DNA of 64,000 nt from Parabacteroides sp. AM08-6 (GTDB taxonomy: Bacteria > Bacteroidota > Bacteroidia > Bacteroidales > Tannerellaceae). The notes below the pieces were generated by a model. The model was not told the origin of the DNA. It saw only the letters and a program-made list of their open reading frames with translations, and did not search any database. Location of the stretch: positions 1 through 64,000 of the forward strand of contig NZ_QRMP01000018.1 of assembly GCF_003473295.1 (NCBI RefSeq), written 5' to 3'. The position numbers and the translations under genes are program-made. Shown here piece by piece: positions 36,101 through 44,892 of the stretch; positions within the stretch are counted from its first letter, which is position 1; each line of letters opens with the position of its first letter.

Positions 36101-37750
36101 CAAAGAACCTGTGAGTGTGACATCTGATACGGTGGAAGTCCCGTAACGAATATCATTGATTTTGCCGTCCAATTTCGCATGTGTGGATGAAAGAAACGGA
36201 TCAAAGCCTTTTCCTTCTACTTGCATGGAAGCTGCCAGCCAATAGAGCGAATCTTTTGGCAGAAAGTGAGTGGGTTGAAGACTGTCTATTTTTAGGTCGG
36301 CTTTGTAAGTTTCGAATGTAGGGTTGAAACTGGCGGTCAATCCGATGCTACCTTTATCCTGCAATAGTTGTAAATCAGCATGGTAACCTCTTTCTTTCAA
36401 ATTGGCTGTACCGGTAAGTATCATTCCTTGCGGAATATTATACCGTTCCTTTTCTGCTGCCGGCAGGGTACTGAGAATGAAATTCAAATCTCCGGTCAAT
36501 GCGTTAAGCTTCAGATTTCCGGAACGGCGAATACTATCCGTTACATGCTGTAAATCTCCGGATACATCTATTTTGATGACACCAGGTAATTCGGCTTTTA
36601 GCTGCCGGAGAAGGAGAGAGGAAAGATTCCCTTCCACGCCGGCTGTTAAAGTAAAATCTTTATTCGGATAACTGTTCTTGAACTGTTCTGGCAAGGTTCC
36701 CATAAAAAGAAACAAATCTTCTTTCCCCAGATTTGCCGTCAGTAAGGAGCGGAGTGTTCCTGCCGGTTCATCGCTAAACGAACTCCAAGGCAATGTTGCT
36801 AGCAAACGAAGCTCTGAATAGGGCGTTTGTAAAAGGAGTTGAGGTACTTGTATGATGGAACTGTCACTTTCAATGTTTCCTGTGAGTGAACGGATTGTCA
36901 AGCCGGAGCGATCGGTGGCTGTAAATTGTTTAATTTGTGCCTGCATATCTTTTCCGCCGTATAACAGAGAGTCTATATCGATATTGACATTGTTTAAATC
37001 TATATGCATCGGGTCGAAACCTGGTTGCGGATACCGATTATCGCCCTCATAACTCAGAGTTGAGCCGGAAAGAAGAAATTTTGCTGCGCTGTAGCGGGAA
37101 CTACCTAAATCGACTAAACCATTGTTTAGTCCGGCTTTATCTATATAAGTACTGAAACGTAAAGAATCATTTGGTATTTGCATAGCGAAAGCAACCCGGT
37201 CAAGATTGATTTTATCTAGCAATAGCTTCCAGTTTATGGCTGTGGAAGTGGTATCGTTTTTTGTCGTGGTATCGTTTAGCAGTAAAGTAATAGTTGTTTC
37301 AGAAAGGTCTATTGCGTTCAACCGGGCAATTTCTTTCCCCAAGTCAATGCGATCGGCATGAAGGTATAACTTACCTACTATGCCTTTTATTTCCATGCCT
37401 TCTATCAGTGTGCCTGTGTTGACCTTTACATTTTGCAGGTCAATGGCTTCGACCAGTACTTCTTTTTTCAGCAAAGGTAAAGGACGGATGTTAACTTTAA
37501 GGCTTTGTAGTGCTAATAGGGTATCCGGAGCAGATATGACTTTTACCCCACGTACCGTTAGGTTTAGCGGGAAAGATAATCGTATTTGTTCAATCCCAAT
37601 CTGCATTCCGGTTGCTTTACCGGCATATTGAGTGGCTTGTCGCACTGCAAAGTTTTGAAAGGGCGGTATATATAAAAGGACAGAAATGAGCAATACCAAT
37701 ACCACAGGTATCAGGCACACTATCCCTATCCGCTTCATCCAACGTCTCAT
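33125..37750 (-). CDS. tamB: TamB-family translocation/assembly protein
   Basis: A 1541-residue protein with one N-terminal membrane helix (about 8-28). A very long periplasmic region of repeating beta strands and amphipathic pattern follows, ending in the conserved DUF490/TamB domain (about 1150-1500; LPIGGLDMLMTIRI and later FSFRFAKRFYNDRISIILGG). TamB-like proteins form a hydrophobic groove between the inner and outer membranes and move lipids or help barrel insertion with TamA/TamL. It is larger than the E. coli protein (about 1259 residues) but normal for Bacteroides. It is the first gene of the tamB-tamL operon. Confidence 0.88.
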   Translation of the reverse strand: MRRWMKRIGIVCLIPVVLVLLISVLLYIPPFQNFAVRQATQYAGKATGMQIGIEQIRLSFPLNLTVRGVKVISAPDTLLALQSLKVNIRPLPLLKKEVLVEAIDLQNVKVNTGTLIEGMEIKGIVGKLYLHADRIDLGKEIARLNAIDLSETTITLLLNDTTTKNDTTSTAINWKLLLDKINLDRVAFAMQIPNDSLRFSTYIDKAGLNNGLVDLGSSRYSAAKFLLSGSTLSYEGDNRYPQPGFDPMHIDLNNVNIDIDSLLYGGKDMQAQIKQFTATDRSGLTIRSLTGNIESDSSIIQVPQLLLQTPYSELRLLATLPWSSFSDEPAGTLRSLLTANLGKEDLFLFMGTLPEQFKNSYPNKDFTLTAGVEGNLSSLLLRQLKAELPGVIKIDVSGDLQHVTDSIRRSGNLKLNALTGDLNFILSTLPAAEKERYNIPQGMILTGTANLKERGYHADLQLLQDKGSIGLTASFNPTFETYKADLKIDSLQPTHFLPKDSLYWLAASMQVEGKGFDPFLSSTHAKLDGKINDIRYGTSTVSDVTLTGSLEKNLLKFDLLSKYPLAKIDMSLNATLYKKEIKAMLIADVDNFDLYGMHLMNDSLTTSFQLFAEAETDMGKNNLVDVTLGNWELTNSTGTFHPKTLTLHAQSTTDTTRVSFHAGDLGIILTGNADLETMINKFSKISEDMNKQLERDSIINIPAFRPLLPDMNLQVTAGKDNPIYNILQQYDISFNNIQIEASTSPEEGFLFDADIFSLMRDTSKIDTICFTISQDSLGLLYEGKVIKTPFRKQPPFTAGIKGKIRNTYADTEIHYTNGKGETGVLLGLRADKDPSGIRLHLFPDNPILAFRPFKLNSDNFVLYKGMKDIQANIRLSGDENASLWIHSLPEGENMEELHAELSQINLDVISKGFPNIPAMRGMLSADLQYAPSDSSFLVVADTHIDSLFYEGGRVGELMFNAVYLPLNDNKHQVDMHLFCDQNEVTAVTALYQAGKSEHVEGNISVMDLPLMMANPFIPDNMAKLNGALQGEMTITGTSKEPLVNGYMQLDSSTVFVTAVGSGFRFDEKKIDVKDNLIQFNKYNIYASGTNPFVIDGNIDFHNPSRMMANLKLTANNMQLLNVKRNKESMVYGKLLVNLNSTVKGPLNALIMRGDLQLLGGTNVTYVMQDSPLTAQDRLADLVTFTDFSDTLVNRRRRPEAPLPIGGLDMLMTIRIDQSVRLNADITPDQSSRVELEGGGDLSFQYTTQGEMILNGRYSLTGGTVKYAMPIIPLKEFNIQDGSYIQWSGNPMDPMMNLTATERVRASVTLNEQPPRLVTFNVGVTIKQTLENLQLQFVIQAPEDQNMQQELSKMGESERSQIAVTMLVTGMYLNINDKNAGGGGKPNLDMGAALNSFLQSEINNIAGSALKSVDITLGMEQYDQNGDAGGGERTDFSFRFAKRFYNDRISIILGGRISTGENVNQGQAQPFIDNVAIEYRLDNSGTRYIKLFHDKNYESLLEGEITETGAGIVLRKKMRHLRELFIFKKNKVKPVEEEDGKK

Positions 37751-37817
37751 TTACTATTGTGCTTTTTCGTTATATTCATAACGGTTAAACGGTATGTTTT
37801 GTTTGAGATTTATTAAA

Positions 37818-37825
37818 CAAATATA
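37818..37825 (-). promoter_or_regulatory. -7 box of the tamB promoter
   Basis: TATATTTG on the minus strand, an exact consensus match 68 nt before the tamB ATG. Confidence 0.65.
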
Positions 37826-37857
37826 GAAGAAAAATAGTCTTAAACCAATAAAGACTT

Positions 37858-37865
37858 TACATTTG
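37858..37865 (+). promoter_or_regulatory. -7 box for the inositol-phosphatase-family gene
   Basis: TACATTTG on the plus strand, an exact TAnnTTTG match 23 nt before the ATG at 37888. It makes a divergent promoter pair with tamB. Confidence 0.65.
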
Positions 37866-37887
37866 TCAGAAAATAAATGAGTAGAAT

Positions 37888-38673
37888 ATGATAGACCTTG
37901 AGAATCTCTGTGAAAAAGTACAACAAATAGCCCGGAAAGCCGGTTCTTGTTTGGCAGAGGAACAGAAAAAATTTGATAGAGCCCGCGTGGAAGAAAAGGG
38001 TGCTCATAATTATGTCTCTTATGTGGATAAAGAATCCGAACGGTATCTGGTTGAAAAGCTTTCCGCATTACTGCCGGAAGCAGGTTTTATAGCTGAGGAA
38101 GGTTCGGGAAGTTTGGCGGATGAAGCCTATTGTTGGCTGATTGATCCATTGGATGGTACTTCCAATTACATTCATGATATGGCGCCTTATGCTGTTAGTA
38201 TCGCTTTACGTAATAAAGAAGAATTATTACTGGGTGTTGTTTATGAGATTAGTCGGGACGAATGTTTTTATGCTTGGAAAGGTAGTAAAGCTTATTTGAA
38301 TGGCCGCGAAATCCATGTGTCGACTGTCTCGTTGTTGGATAAGGCTTTTATTGCGCTTGGTTTTCCTTACGATTCAGATCGTTATCGTCCAATGGCTTTA
38401 CGTTTGATTGACAAATTGTACGGTTTTGCCGGGGGAACCCGTTTGCTGGGTTCGGCAGCATCTGAAATCTGTTATATAGCTTGTGGACGTTTTGAAGCCC
38501 GTATCGAAGCCTATTTGGGGCCCTGGGATGTGGCGGCGGCCGGTTTGATTTTAATGCAGGCAGGCGGTAGATTGACGGATTTTGCAGGTGGCGATACCTG
38601 GCCTGAAGCCAAACAGGTTCTTGCCAGCAACGGTGTCTTACATGATACAATCTTGAAGTTGATTAAAGGTTAA
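37888..38673 (+). CDS. inositol monophosphatase family protein
   Basis: A 261-residue Mg2+-dependent sugar/inositol phosphatase. Metal ligands are visible: Glu70/Glu71 (IAEEGSG), Asp86 and Asp89 in WLIDPLDGTSNYIH, and the second signature GPWDVAAAGLIL near 212. The substrate could be inositol phosphate, a sugar phosphate or PAP (CysQ-type); the sequence does not decide. It has its own promoter and lies divergent from tamB. Confidence 0.88.
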   Translation: MIDLENLCEKVQQIARKAGSCLAEEQKKFDRARVEEKGAHNYVSYVDKESERYLVEKLSALLPEAGFIAEEGSGSLADEAYCWLIDPLDGTSNYIHDMAPYAVSIALRNKEELLLGVVYEISRDECFYAWKGSKAYLNGREIHVSTVSLLDKAFIALGFPYDSDRYRPMALRLIDKLYGFAGGTRLLGSAASEICYIACGRFEARIEAYLGPWDVAAAGLILMQAGGRLTDFAGGDTWPEAKQVLASNGVLHDTILKLIKG

Positions 38674-38766
38674 TACAGTCAAGATGCTTTTGGGAAGAAA
38701 TCTTATTTTAGTCTTGTTTGTGATTAAATTTAACGGATTATATACAAATATGTAAATCAGAATAAA

Positions 38767-39330
38767 ATGTTAGAATTGCATACACCGAACGGTGAAGATA
38801 GGGTCTTGTTGCATTCTTGTTGTGCGCCTTGTTCTTCGGCTATTATAGAATGTTTGTTGTCGAATCGGATACGGCCTACAATTTTTTATTTTAATCCTAA
38901 TATTTTCCCGGAAAAAGAATATTTGATACGAAAAGCGGAAAATCTGAGATATGTAGAGAGCCTTCATCTTGACTTTATCGATGCGGATTATGACCATACT
39001 CACTGGTTGGAAACTATCAAAGGATTGGAGCGGGAGCCGGAACGTGGAGGACGTTGTCTGAAATGTTTTTATTATCGGTTAGAGGAAACCGCTTGCTATG
39101 CGGTTGCAAACGGTTTCACTCTTTTTACCACGACGCTGGCATCTTCACGCTGGAAAAACCTGGAACAGATAAATGAAGCCGGGCGTAAAGCCGCAGCCTT
39201 GTATCCGGGGACTCTTTTCTGGGAACAAAATTGGCGTAAAGGTGGATTAAGCGAACGTCGTAATGAGATTATAAAGGAATATCAGTTTTATAATCAGCAA
39301 TACTGTGGCTGTGAGTTTTCATTCCGTTGA
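38767..39330 (+). CDS. queH: epoxyqueuosine reductase QueH
   Basis: A 187-residue DUF208 protein. The cysteines that bind the cofactors are present: Cys18-Cys19 and Cys22 (SCCAPC), CLKC in the middle, and Cys180/Cys182 in YCGCEFS near the end. QueH performs the last step of queuosine tRNA modification (epoxyqueuosine to queuosine), replacing the unrelated QueG. It converges on the next gene, with which it overlaps by 12 bp at the 3' ends. Confidence 0.9.
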   Translation: MLELHTPNGEDRVLLHSCCAPCSSAIIECLLSNRIRPTIFYFNPNIFPEKEYLIRKAENLRYVESLHLDFIDADYDHTHWLETIKGLEREPERGGRCLKCFYYRLEETACYAVANGFTLFTTTLASSRWKNLEQINEAGRKAAALYPGTLFWEQNWRKGGLSERRNEIIKEYQFYNQQYCGCEFSFR

Positions 39331-41136
39331 TTCTTTCATGAGACGAAGGACTTCTTCTGTCATTTCTTTGGAAATACCGCTTTGTTTACAAAATTGGAGC
39401 TCTAAAATTCTACTGGCCGCCGATATACGTTTTTCCGGTTGGAAGAAATAGGGGTTGGAGTAGAGCTTCATAAGCAGAAAGTAAGCATATCCTTTTTCCG
39501 GCAGAATGTGTATTATTTGTTGTAAATATCTTTCTGCATCTTCATATTTACCGCGCGCTTCTTCATTTTGGGCTATCGCATAATAGATATTTGGCGAGGA
39601 ACTCACCTTTAATGCTTGTTTCAACCAAATAGCTGCCGTATCGTATTTTTTCAATTGTGTATAACAATCGGCTCCTTCGAGTAGAAAATCCGGACGGTGT
39701 TGTAGTTCGTAATACAGGTTTGAATATTTGTCGGCTGCAATATCATAGATTTGCTTGCTGTGTAACTCTTTTAGATTTTTCCATTCTTTATATACGTTGG
39801 AACAATCTTTTTGCTCATAAAAAAGAAAAAGTGATGCTATTGCTGCTAATGCGCCTATGTATGGAATATTGGCTTGTTGTGATATTTTGTCTTGTTTGGG
39901 GTCGGTAACGCAAATAACAGTTAGAAATAACAAGATTACCCAAAAGGACGGCATTTGCAACGGGTAGGAATATATGGCAAAAACAGAAAGAGCGACAATT
40001 CCTCCGGATGCACCTATTTGCCTGTGTTTGATGCCGTAATAAAGTGAAAAAGCAAGCCACAAAATGAAGATGAGTAATCCTCCAATTCCTAACTCGAGTC
40101 CCAATTGTAAATATTCATTGTAAGCATGTACCGGGCAAACCGCATTGATTTTTTCTTTTTCAGAAGCTAAACCCGATGAAAAATAAGATGCTTGTGTCCG
40201 GGCAAATGCAGTTGAGAATCCTCCTAAGCCTGTACCTGTTAAAGGATGCTCGGTTATGGCTTTTGTCGTAACATTCCAGATAAGTAGCCGCCTGCAACCA
40301 TTTTCTGCTTTGAGTGTACTTTCCCATATGGCTGCTATTCCCAGTATGAATAAGATACTCATGGAAAAAATACTGAATAGTTTGTGATGTTGCTGGAGTG
40401 TTTCTTTTGTTTTTCCCCAACCAATCATCTGCATCCATCCAACCCAGATACCTGAAATGAGAGTGGCAACCCAGGCCGGACGATTCATCCTTATTGATAA
40501 AGCTATGATAATGAGGATTACTCCCATACAGGATGTATAATATAAAAAAGTAGGAACTTCCCACCAATTTGATTTGTTACAGTTTTTGAATCGAAAGATG
40601 AGATTCAGACATACCGGAAATAATAAGGATACATATCCGGCGAAAGGTATGGAATTAACCACTTTTTGCATTAAGCTGAATAGCGGATGGGGCGTTGGTG
40701 TTTTTTCATACAGGCCGATACCTGACAGGGTTATTATTATACCGGTGAATATAATAATTGTAATGTAGAACAACCGTAGTTCCTGATGGACTTGTAAAGC
40801 AGTTCTCAGCATAAACCACAGAACGGTCAATTGTGCTAGAAATATGATTTTTTCAGGTTGCAGGTTAAGTTCTTGATTATAGGTCAATAGTACGAATCCA
40901 AATGTCATAAGCAATAGGACATCCGGCAATGAGAAAGTAAAACGGCTTGTTTTTACAGTGAACTCCGTAAAAAGAATGCTTATGGCAAATAGCAAAGATG
41001 AAAAATGAAACCAACAGACTTTTCCCATAATGGCCCCGTGGGCTAATTCAGGGTTGATGGCAAAGACTATACACAAAAGTAACATTCCACTAGTAGATAG
41101 TAGAAGAAGACGAAAATAGTTGAATAAGTTGTTCAT
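39319..41136 (-). CDS. O-antigen ligase/polymerase-type membrane protein with C-terminal TPR
   Basis: A 605-residue protein starting at ATG 41136 (MNNLFNYFRLLLL); the open frame continues 21 codons upstream. About 11-12 membrane helices span residues 10-440. The Wzy_C/WaaL region contains LTGTGLGGFSTAF and the periplasmic loop VCPVHAYNEYLQLGLELG, the usual His-containing motif. A cytoplasmic or periplasmic TPR tail (about 480-590) follows. These proteins join polysaccharide to lipid or polymerise sugar units. No other glycan genes are nearby, so the substrate is unknown. Confidence 0.82.
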   Translation of the reverse strand: MNNLFNYFRLLLLSTSGMLLLCIVFAINPELAHGAIMGKVCWFHFSSLLFAISILFTEFTVKTSRFTFSLPDVLLLMTFGFVLLTYNQELNLQPEKIIFLAQLTVLWFMLRTALQVHQELRLFYITIIIFTGIIITLSGIGLYEKTPTPHPLFSLMQKVVNSIPFAGYVSLLFPVCLNLIFRFKNCNKSNWWEVPTFLYYTSCMGVILIIIALSIRMNRPAWVATLISGIWVGWMQMIGWGKTKETLQQHHKLFSIFSMSILFILGIAAIWESTLKAENGCRRLLIWNVTTKAITEHPLTGTGLGGFSTAFARTQASYFSSGLASEKEKINAVCPVHAYNEYLQLGLELGIGGLLIFILWLAFSLYYGIKHRQIGASGGIVALSVFAIYSYPLQMPSFWVILLFLTVICVTDPKQDKISQQANIPYIGALAAIASLFLFYEQKDCSNVYKEWKNLKELHSKQIYDIAADKYSNLYYELQHRPDFLLEGADCYTQLKKYDTAAIWLKQALKVSSSPNIYYAIAQNEEARGKYEDAERYLQQIIHILPEKGYAYFLLMKLYSNPYFFQPEKRISAASRILELQFCKQSGISKEMTEEVLRLMKESTE

Positions 41137-41620
41137 TTTATTATATTTATTAAGTAGTAAATGATTCTCCGTCTTTATAGTAAAGCGACAGAAAATCATC
41201 TCATAGCTCGTCTGTTCTACTGTTATTAGGCAGATGACGGGAATTAGGCAAAGGCAGTTTTCCCCAAAAAGACTGTCCTTGTTTGCTACTTTTTCAACTA
41301 CTGTATAAAACAGAAAGAGATGTCAATGAGTTTACCCTATTATAGGAATCAGGCTTTACCGGATTAGTTTTATGTAGTTTTAGAAGAAAAAACAGCCTCA
41401 TCAAATAGTTTAGGTATAAAAACTATAGATGAATAATGCTTTCTCTTTGTAAAAACTGCCCAAAAGTAGACTTTGGTTAAAATACAAGAAAGCTTTGGCG
41501 TTGACATTTTGTTGACAATTCCGGATAAAACTGTAATAAATTAGATGTCAAATTGTTATACATGCTCAAATATAATCCTTCCGGGAATATATATGCTCTT
41601 CAATATGTATAAAAATATAT
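41137..41620. other. gene-free AT-rich spacer
   Basis: This 484-bp gap lies between the efflux operon end and the O-antigen-ligase-type gene start. It should hold the terminator of the former and the promoter of the latter. CAAAAGTA at 41461 is a minus-strand TACTTTTG -7 match, about 325 bp from the gene. A direct repeat TTGACA occurs at 41501 and 41512. No clear hairpin terminator or small gene is seen. Confidence 0.5.
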
Positions 41621-44600
41621 TTATTGTATGGCTTTGGGTTCTTTTTTTAAAGTGAAGATAGGTAAATAAAGGAAAATTCCGAGTATAGACATAACTAGTC
41701 CTCCGATTGTTCCGGCTGCCAAGGGGAACCAAAAAGCTTCCTTATCACCTAACATAAAAGGTACAAATCCAAGGATAGTGGAAACTACAGTTAGGAAAAT
41801 AGGGATTATTTTGGCACTCCAAGCTTTCAGATACGCTTTCCATGCAGGCATTAAAGGTTTTCGTAATCGTATCTGGTTATATTCGTTCAGAATATAAATA
41901 CTGGCATTCACCGTAATACCGCACAACAGTACGAATGACGCGAATCCTCCTTGGTCAAAATTAAGCTTGAATAAGTAGAATGTAAGGAATACGCCTATAT
42001 AAGAAATCGGAATAACGAATATGACTGCTAACGGTTGTTTCAGTGAATTGAATAGGATACTGGTGGTAAAGAAGATAATAACGATGACAAGAAATAATAA
42101 AAAATATTGCTTATTATCTTTCTTGCCCCAATACCAACTGGAACCTTCTGATTTTGCCGTATATCCCATTGGCAGTATCTTATTGAATTCTTTTAATTCC
42201 CGTTCTTGGATTTTCTGACTCTGGTTGCCTGCTCCGATATATTCATATTGGAGACAAAGACGGTATTGCTGGTTCTCTTTCGCCACTTGTTGCGGCATTT
42301 GTCCTTTCTCAACAGTAGCGAACTCGGCCAATTTATATGTTTTGCCGTTTATACTTTGAGGAATATATTGCATACTCCAAACATCATATTCTTCTGACTG
42401 CTTGGAAGAAAGTTTCAGGTTTTCCATCTCATTGTCCACTACAATTGTTCCACCGTGCATATCTTTGCCAAATACAGGGCTTAACGATGAGAATAAAGAA
42501 ATCGGATGTATATTTTCCTCGGCCATTCGTGCCTTGTTGAGGTTGAAATAAAATTCCTGATAATCGTCTTTCCACCACGAAAATTCGGAGTTGATAATGA
42601 CTTCCTTGATACGGCGATAGGTAAGGAGCTTCGCTTTCAGTCGCTCTGCCCATTCGTAGAGTTCATCATAATTATAACCGTACATAACGATACGGGATGA
42701 GCCTGCTCCTTCTTCGACACTATTGTTGAATCCCTGATCTTGTAACCCGTATACTGACCAGCTACCGCCTCCCAGTTCGAGTGCCTTACTGACAATTTTG
42801 CTTTTTAGCGTGTAAGGAAAACCGCTTTTTTCGCTTTCTTTTGTAAAATAAACATGTAAGCTGGCCTGTCGGGCATTGTTGATATTTGTCTGGAATTGGC
42901 GTATTTCGCTGAAAGTACTTAAATAAGCTTCCATACGCCCTATTAGGTTATTCATTTGTGAGAGTCTGGTTCCGTTGGGCAGAGAGGCTGTTATACTAAG
43001 AACGACCTCCTCATTACGGGTAAAATAGCTCCCTTCATACACCTTTTGTACAAACAGCCGAAGTGTTCCTCCGAGTGCTTTTTCCATGATAGGTTTTATT
43101 TTTTCTTTATAGACATCACTGGTTACAATCTTGTTGTAGCCATCAATAAATTTTGATTCTAAAGGTGTGTAGACCTTGTCTTTATCATTGTAGTCATATT
43201 CCAATTTTTCCGGAATAAGGAATACCGGCAAACCAAATGCCAATAATAAAATAAAACATGCCAACTTTTTCCAACGGCAAAGGATATTGATTTGCCAATG
43301 ATAATATTTGTTGAAATAAACAGGATAACGCTTGAGAAAACGGTTTGCCTTTTTCTGCATGCGTGTTATTAGTCCGACTTTTGTGGTAGCAAGCTCTTCC
43401 TCTCCTTTTTTCTTGCTTTTTTTGTATTCCAATCCCATTTTGTCAATTAAAGCGGGAACTAGAAATAGGGCGATAGCGAGTGAAACTCCCAGATTGATAA
43501 TTACGACGGCCGCAAAATCTTGTAAATTGAGTCGTATCCTTTCATCCAGAAAGAAAATAATAACCAATGCACCCATGGTAGTCAGGGTGGCTGTCATAAT
43601 AGACAAAATAGCTTTTCTATTGTGACGGTTGCGGATATGTTCCGTCATTACAATTGTATTATCTATTACCAGACTGAGTGATATCGTCACACCGGCCAGC
43701 GAATACAATTGCATTTCAAGTCCTAACAAATAATAAATAATGACGGCTATGCAAAGATTGACGGAAAGACTGATAATAATCAGGAATAAATATTTCGTTT
43801 CCCTGGAAATCAGTAAAACAAAAAGGAGTAATATCAATATGGTCAATCCGGTACGGATATAAATTTTGTTTAATTCATTCTGTATGAATTCGGTCGCGTC
43901 ATAACTGGGATGTATTTCATAACCGGAAGGCAGAATAGAACGGATATGCTCCATCTCATTTTTTACTTGCTTGGCCAATTCCAATTGATTGGCTGTTTCT
44001 TCCGCTTGTATAGACAGATAAATGGAATTAAGACCGTTTATACGGTAATAACTACTTGGGGCCTCTTCCTGGTGGGTTACTTTCAATAGTTGATCCAAAC
44101 GTATTAATTTCCCGTCTTTATTTGACATTGTAATCAGGGTAGGGTCAAACATATTATTGTTGCCTGCTTCAGGAATTAAAGCTAAACGTATCCATTCCAA
44201 ATGATTTTCAAACTGGACATTTCCGGTTCCCAGAAATTCTTTTTGATAATATTGATTGATTGCCGATTGTATATCGTTTACGCTGATACCCAATGATGTA
44301 AGTTGACGACTGTCATATTCCAATCGCCATTCCATTGGAGTTGCCCCGCTTACATTTATTTTGGAAATCCCTTGAATATTACTGAGACGAGGTTTTATTT
44401 GATTCTCCGCGAAACGCTGGATAAAAATAGGAGTGGCTGCAGCATTCAGGGTATAACTCATAAAAGAACGCGTAGCTCTGTTGTCTGGACGGCTCGTTTG
44501 CAGGGACGGATAACTCAAATCCTTCGGTAAGCTCGGCCATGTCTGACGGATAATGGTGGAGGCTTCGAAGCGTGCCGCATCTATATTCGTGTGTTTATCC

Positions 44601-44878
44601 AGTGTGAGTGTCACATATCCCCAGCCATTGCCGGACGTAGATACAATCTCCTTGATTCCTTTGATTCGTGCCAACATGGCTTCCAGACGGGAGGTGACTT
44701 CCATTTCAATCACGCGTGCCGAATTTCCCGGCATACTATAACTGACTGACATTTGCGGCAATGCACGCGATGGCGCCAATTTAATTGGCAACAACGGAAT
44801 GAAAGCAATCCCCGCCAACGCCACACATAAAAATACGACGATGATGGTAAAAGAGGATATTTTAGGAGATGCACTCAT
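41621..44878 (-). CDS. RND efflux permease (second pump of the operon)
   Basis: A 1085-residue RND transporter with 12 membrane helices and two large periplasmic loops. TM4 carries VIDNTIVMTEH, where AcrB has the two proton-relay Asp residues; here only the first Asp is kept (D-N), as in several HAE/CusA-like pumps. It is the last gene of a four-gene operon (adaptor, RND 1, TolC, RND 2), 14 bp after tolC. It is clearly different from RND 1, so the two may form a mixed trimer or act as separate pumps sharing the adaptor. Confidence 0.9.
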   Translation of the reverse strand: MSASPKISSFTIIVVFLCVALAGIAFIPLLPIKLAPSRALPQMSVSYSMPGNSARVIEMEVTSRLEAMLARIKGIKEIVSTSGNGWGYVTLTLDKHTNIDAARFEASTIIRQTWPSLPKDLSYPSLQTSRPDNRATRSFMSYTLNAAATPIFIQRFAENQIKPRLSNIQGISKINVSGATPMEWRLEYDSRQLTSLGISVNDIQSAINQYYQKEFLGTGNVQFENHLEWIRLALIPEAGNNNMFDPTLITMSNKDGKLIRLDQLLKVTHQEEAPSSYYRINGLNSIYLSIQAEETANQLELAKQVKNEMEHIRSILPSGYEIHPSYDATEFIQNELNKIYIRTGLTILILLLFVLLISRETKYLFLIIISLSVNLCIAVIIYYLLGLEMQLYSLAGVTISLSLVIDNTIVMTEHIRNRHNRKAILSIMTATLTTMGALVIIFFLDERIRLNLQDFAAVVIINLGVSLAIALFLVPALIDKMGLEYKKSKKKGEEELATTKVGLITRMQKKANRFLKRYPVYFNKYYHWQINILCRWKKLACFILLLAFGLPVFLIPEKLEYDYNDKDKVYTPLESKFIDGYNKIVTSDVYKEKIKPIMEKALGGTLRLFVQKVYEGSYFTRNEEVVLSITASLPNGTRLSQMNNLIGRMEAYLSTFSEIRQFQTNINNARQASLHVYFTKESEKSGFPYTLKSKIVSKALELGGGSWSVYGLQDQGFNNSVEEGAGSSRIVMYGYNYDELYEWAERLKAKLLTYRRIKEVIINSEFSWWKDDYQEFYFNLNKARMAEENIHPISLFSSLSPVFGKDMHGGTIVVDNEMENLKLSSKQSEEYDVWSMQYIPQSINGKTYKLAEFATVEKGQMPQQVAKENQQYRLCLQYEYIGAGNQSQKIQERELKEFNKILPMGYTAKSEGSSWYWGKKDNKQYFLLFLVIVIIFFTTSILFNSLKQPLAVIFVIPISYIGVFLTFYLFKLNFDQGGFASFVLLCGITVNASIYILNEYNQIRLRKPLMPAWKAYLKAWSAKIIPIFLTVVSTILGFVPFMLGDKEAFWFPLAAGTIGGLVMSILGIFLYLPIFTLKKEPKAIQ

Positions 44879-44892
44879 GCTTATACTTTTAT

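Noticed and set aside
41501..41520. TTGACA direct repeat resembling an E. coli -35 box
   Set aside because: Bacteroides promoters use TTTG/TAnnTTTG, not TTGACA, and no gene follows on that strand.
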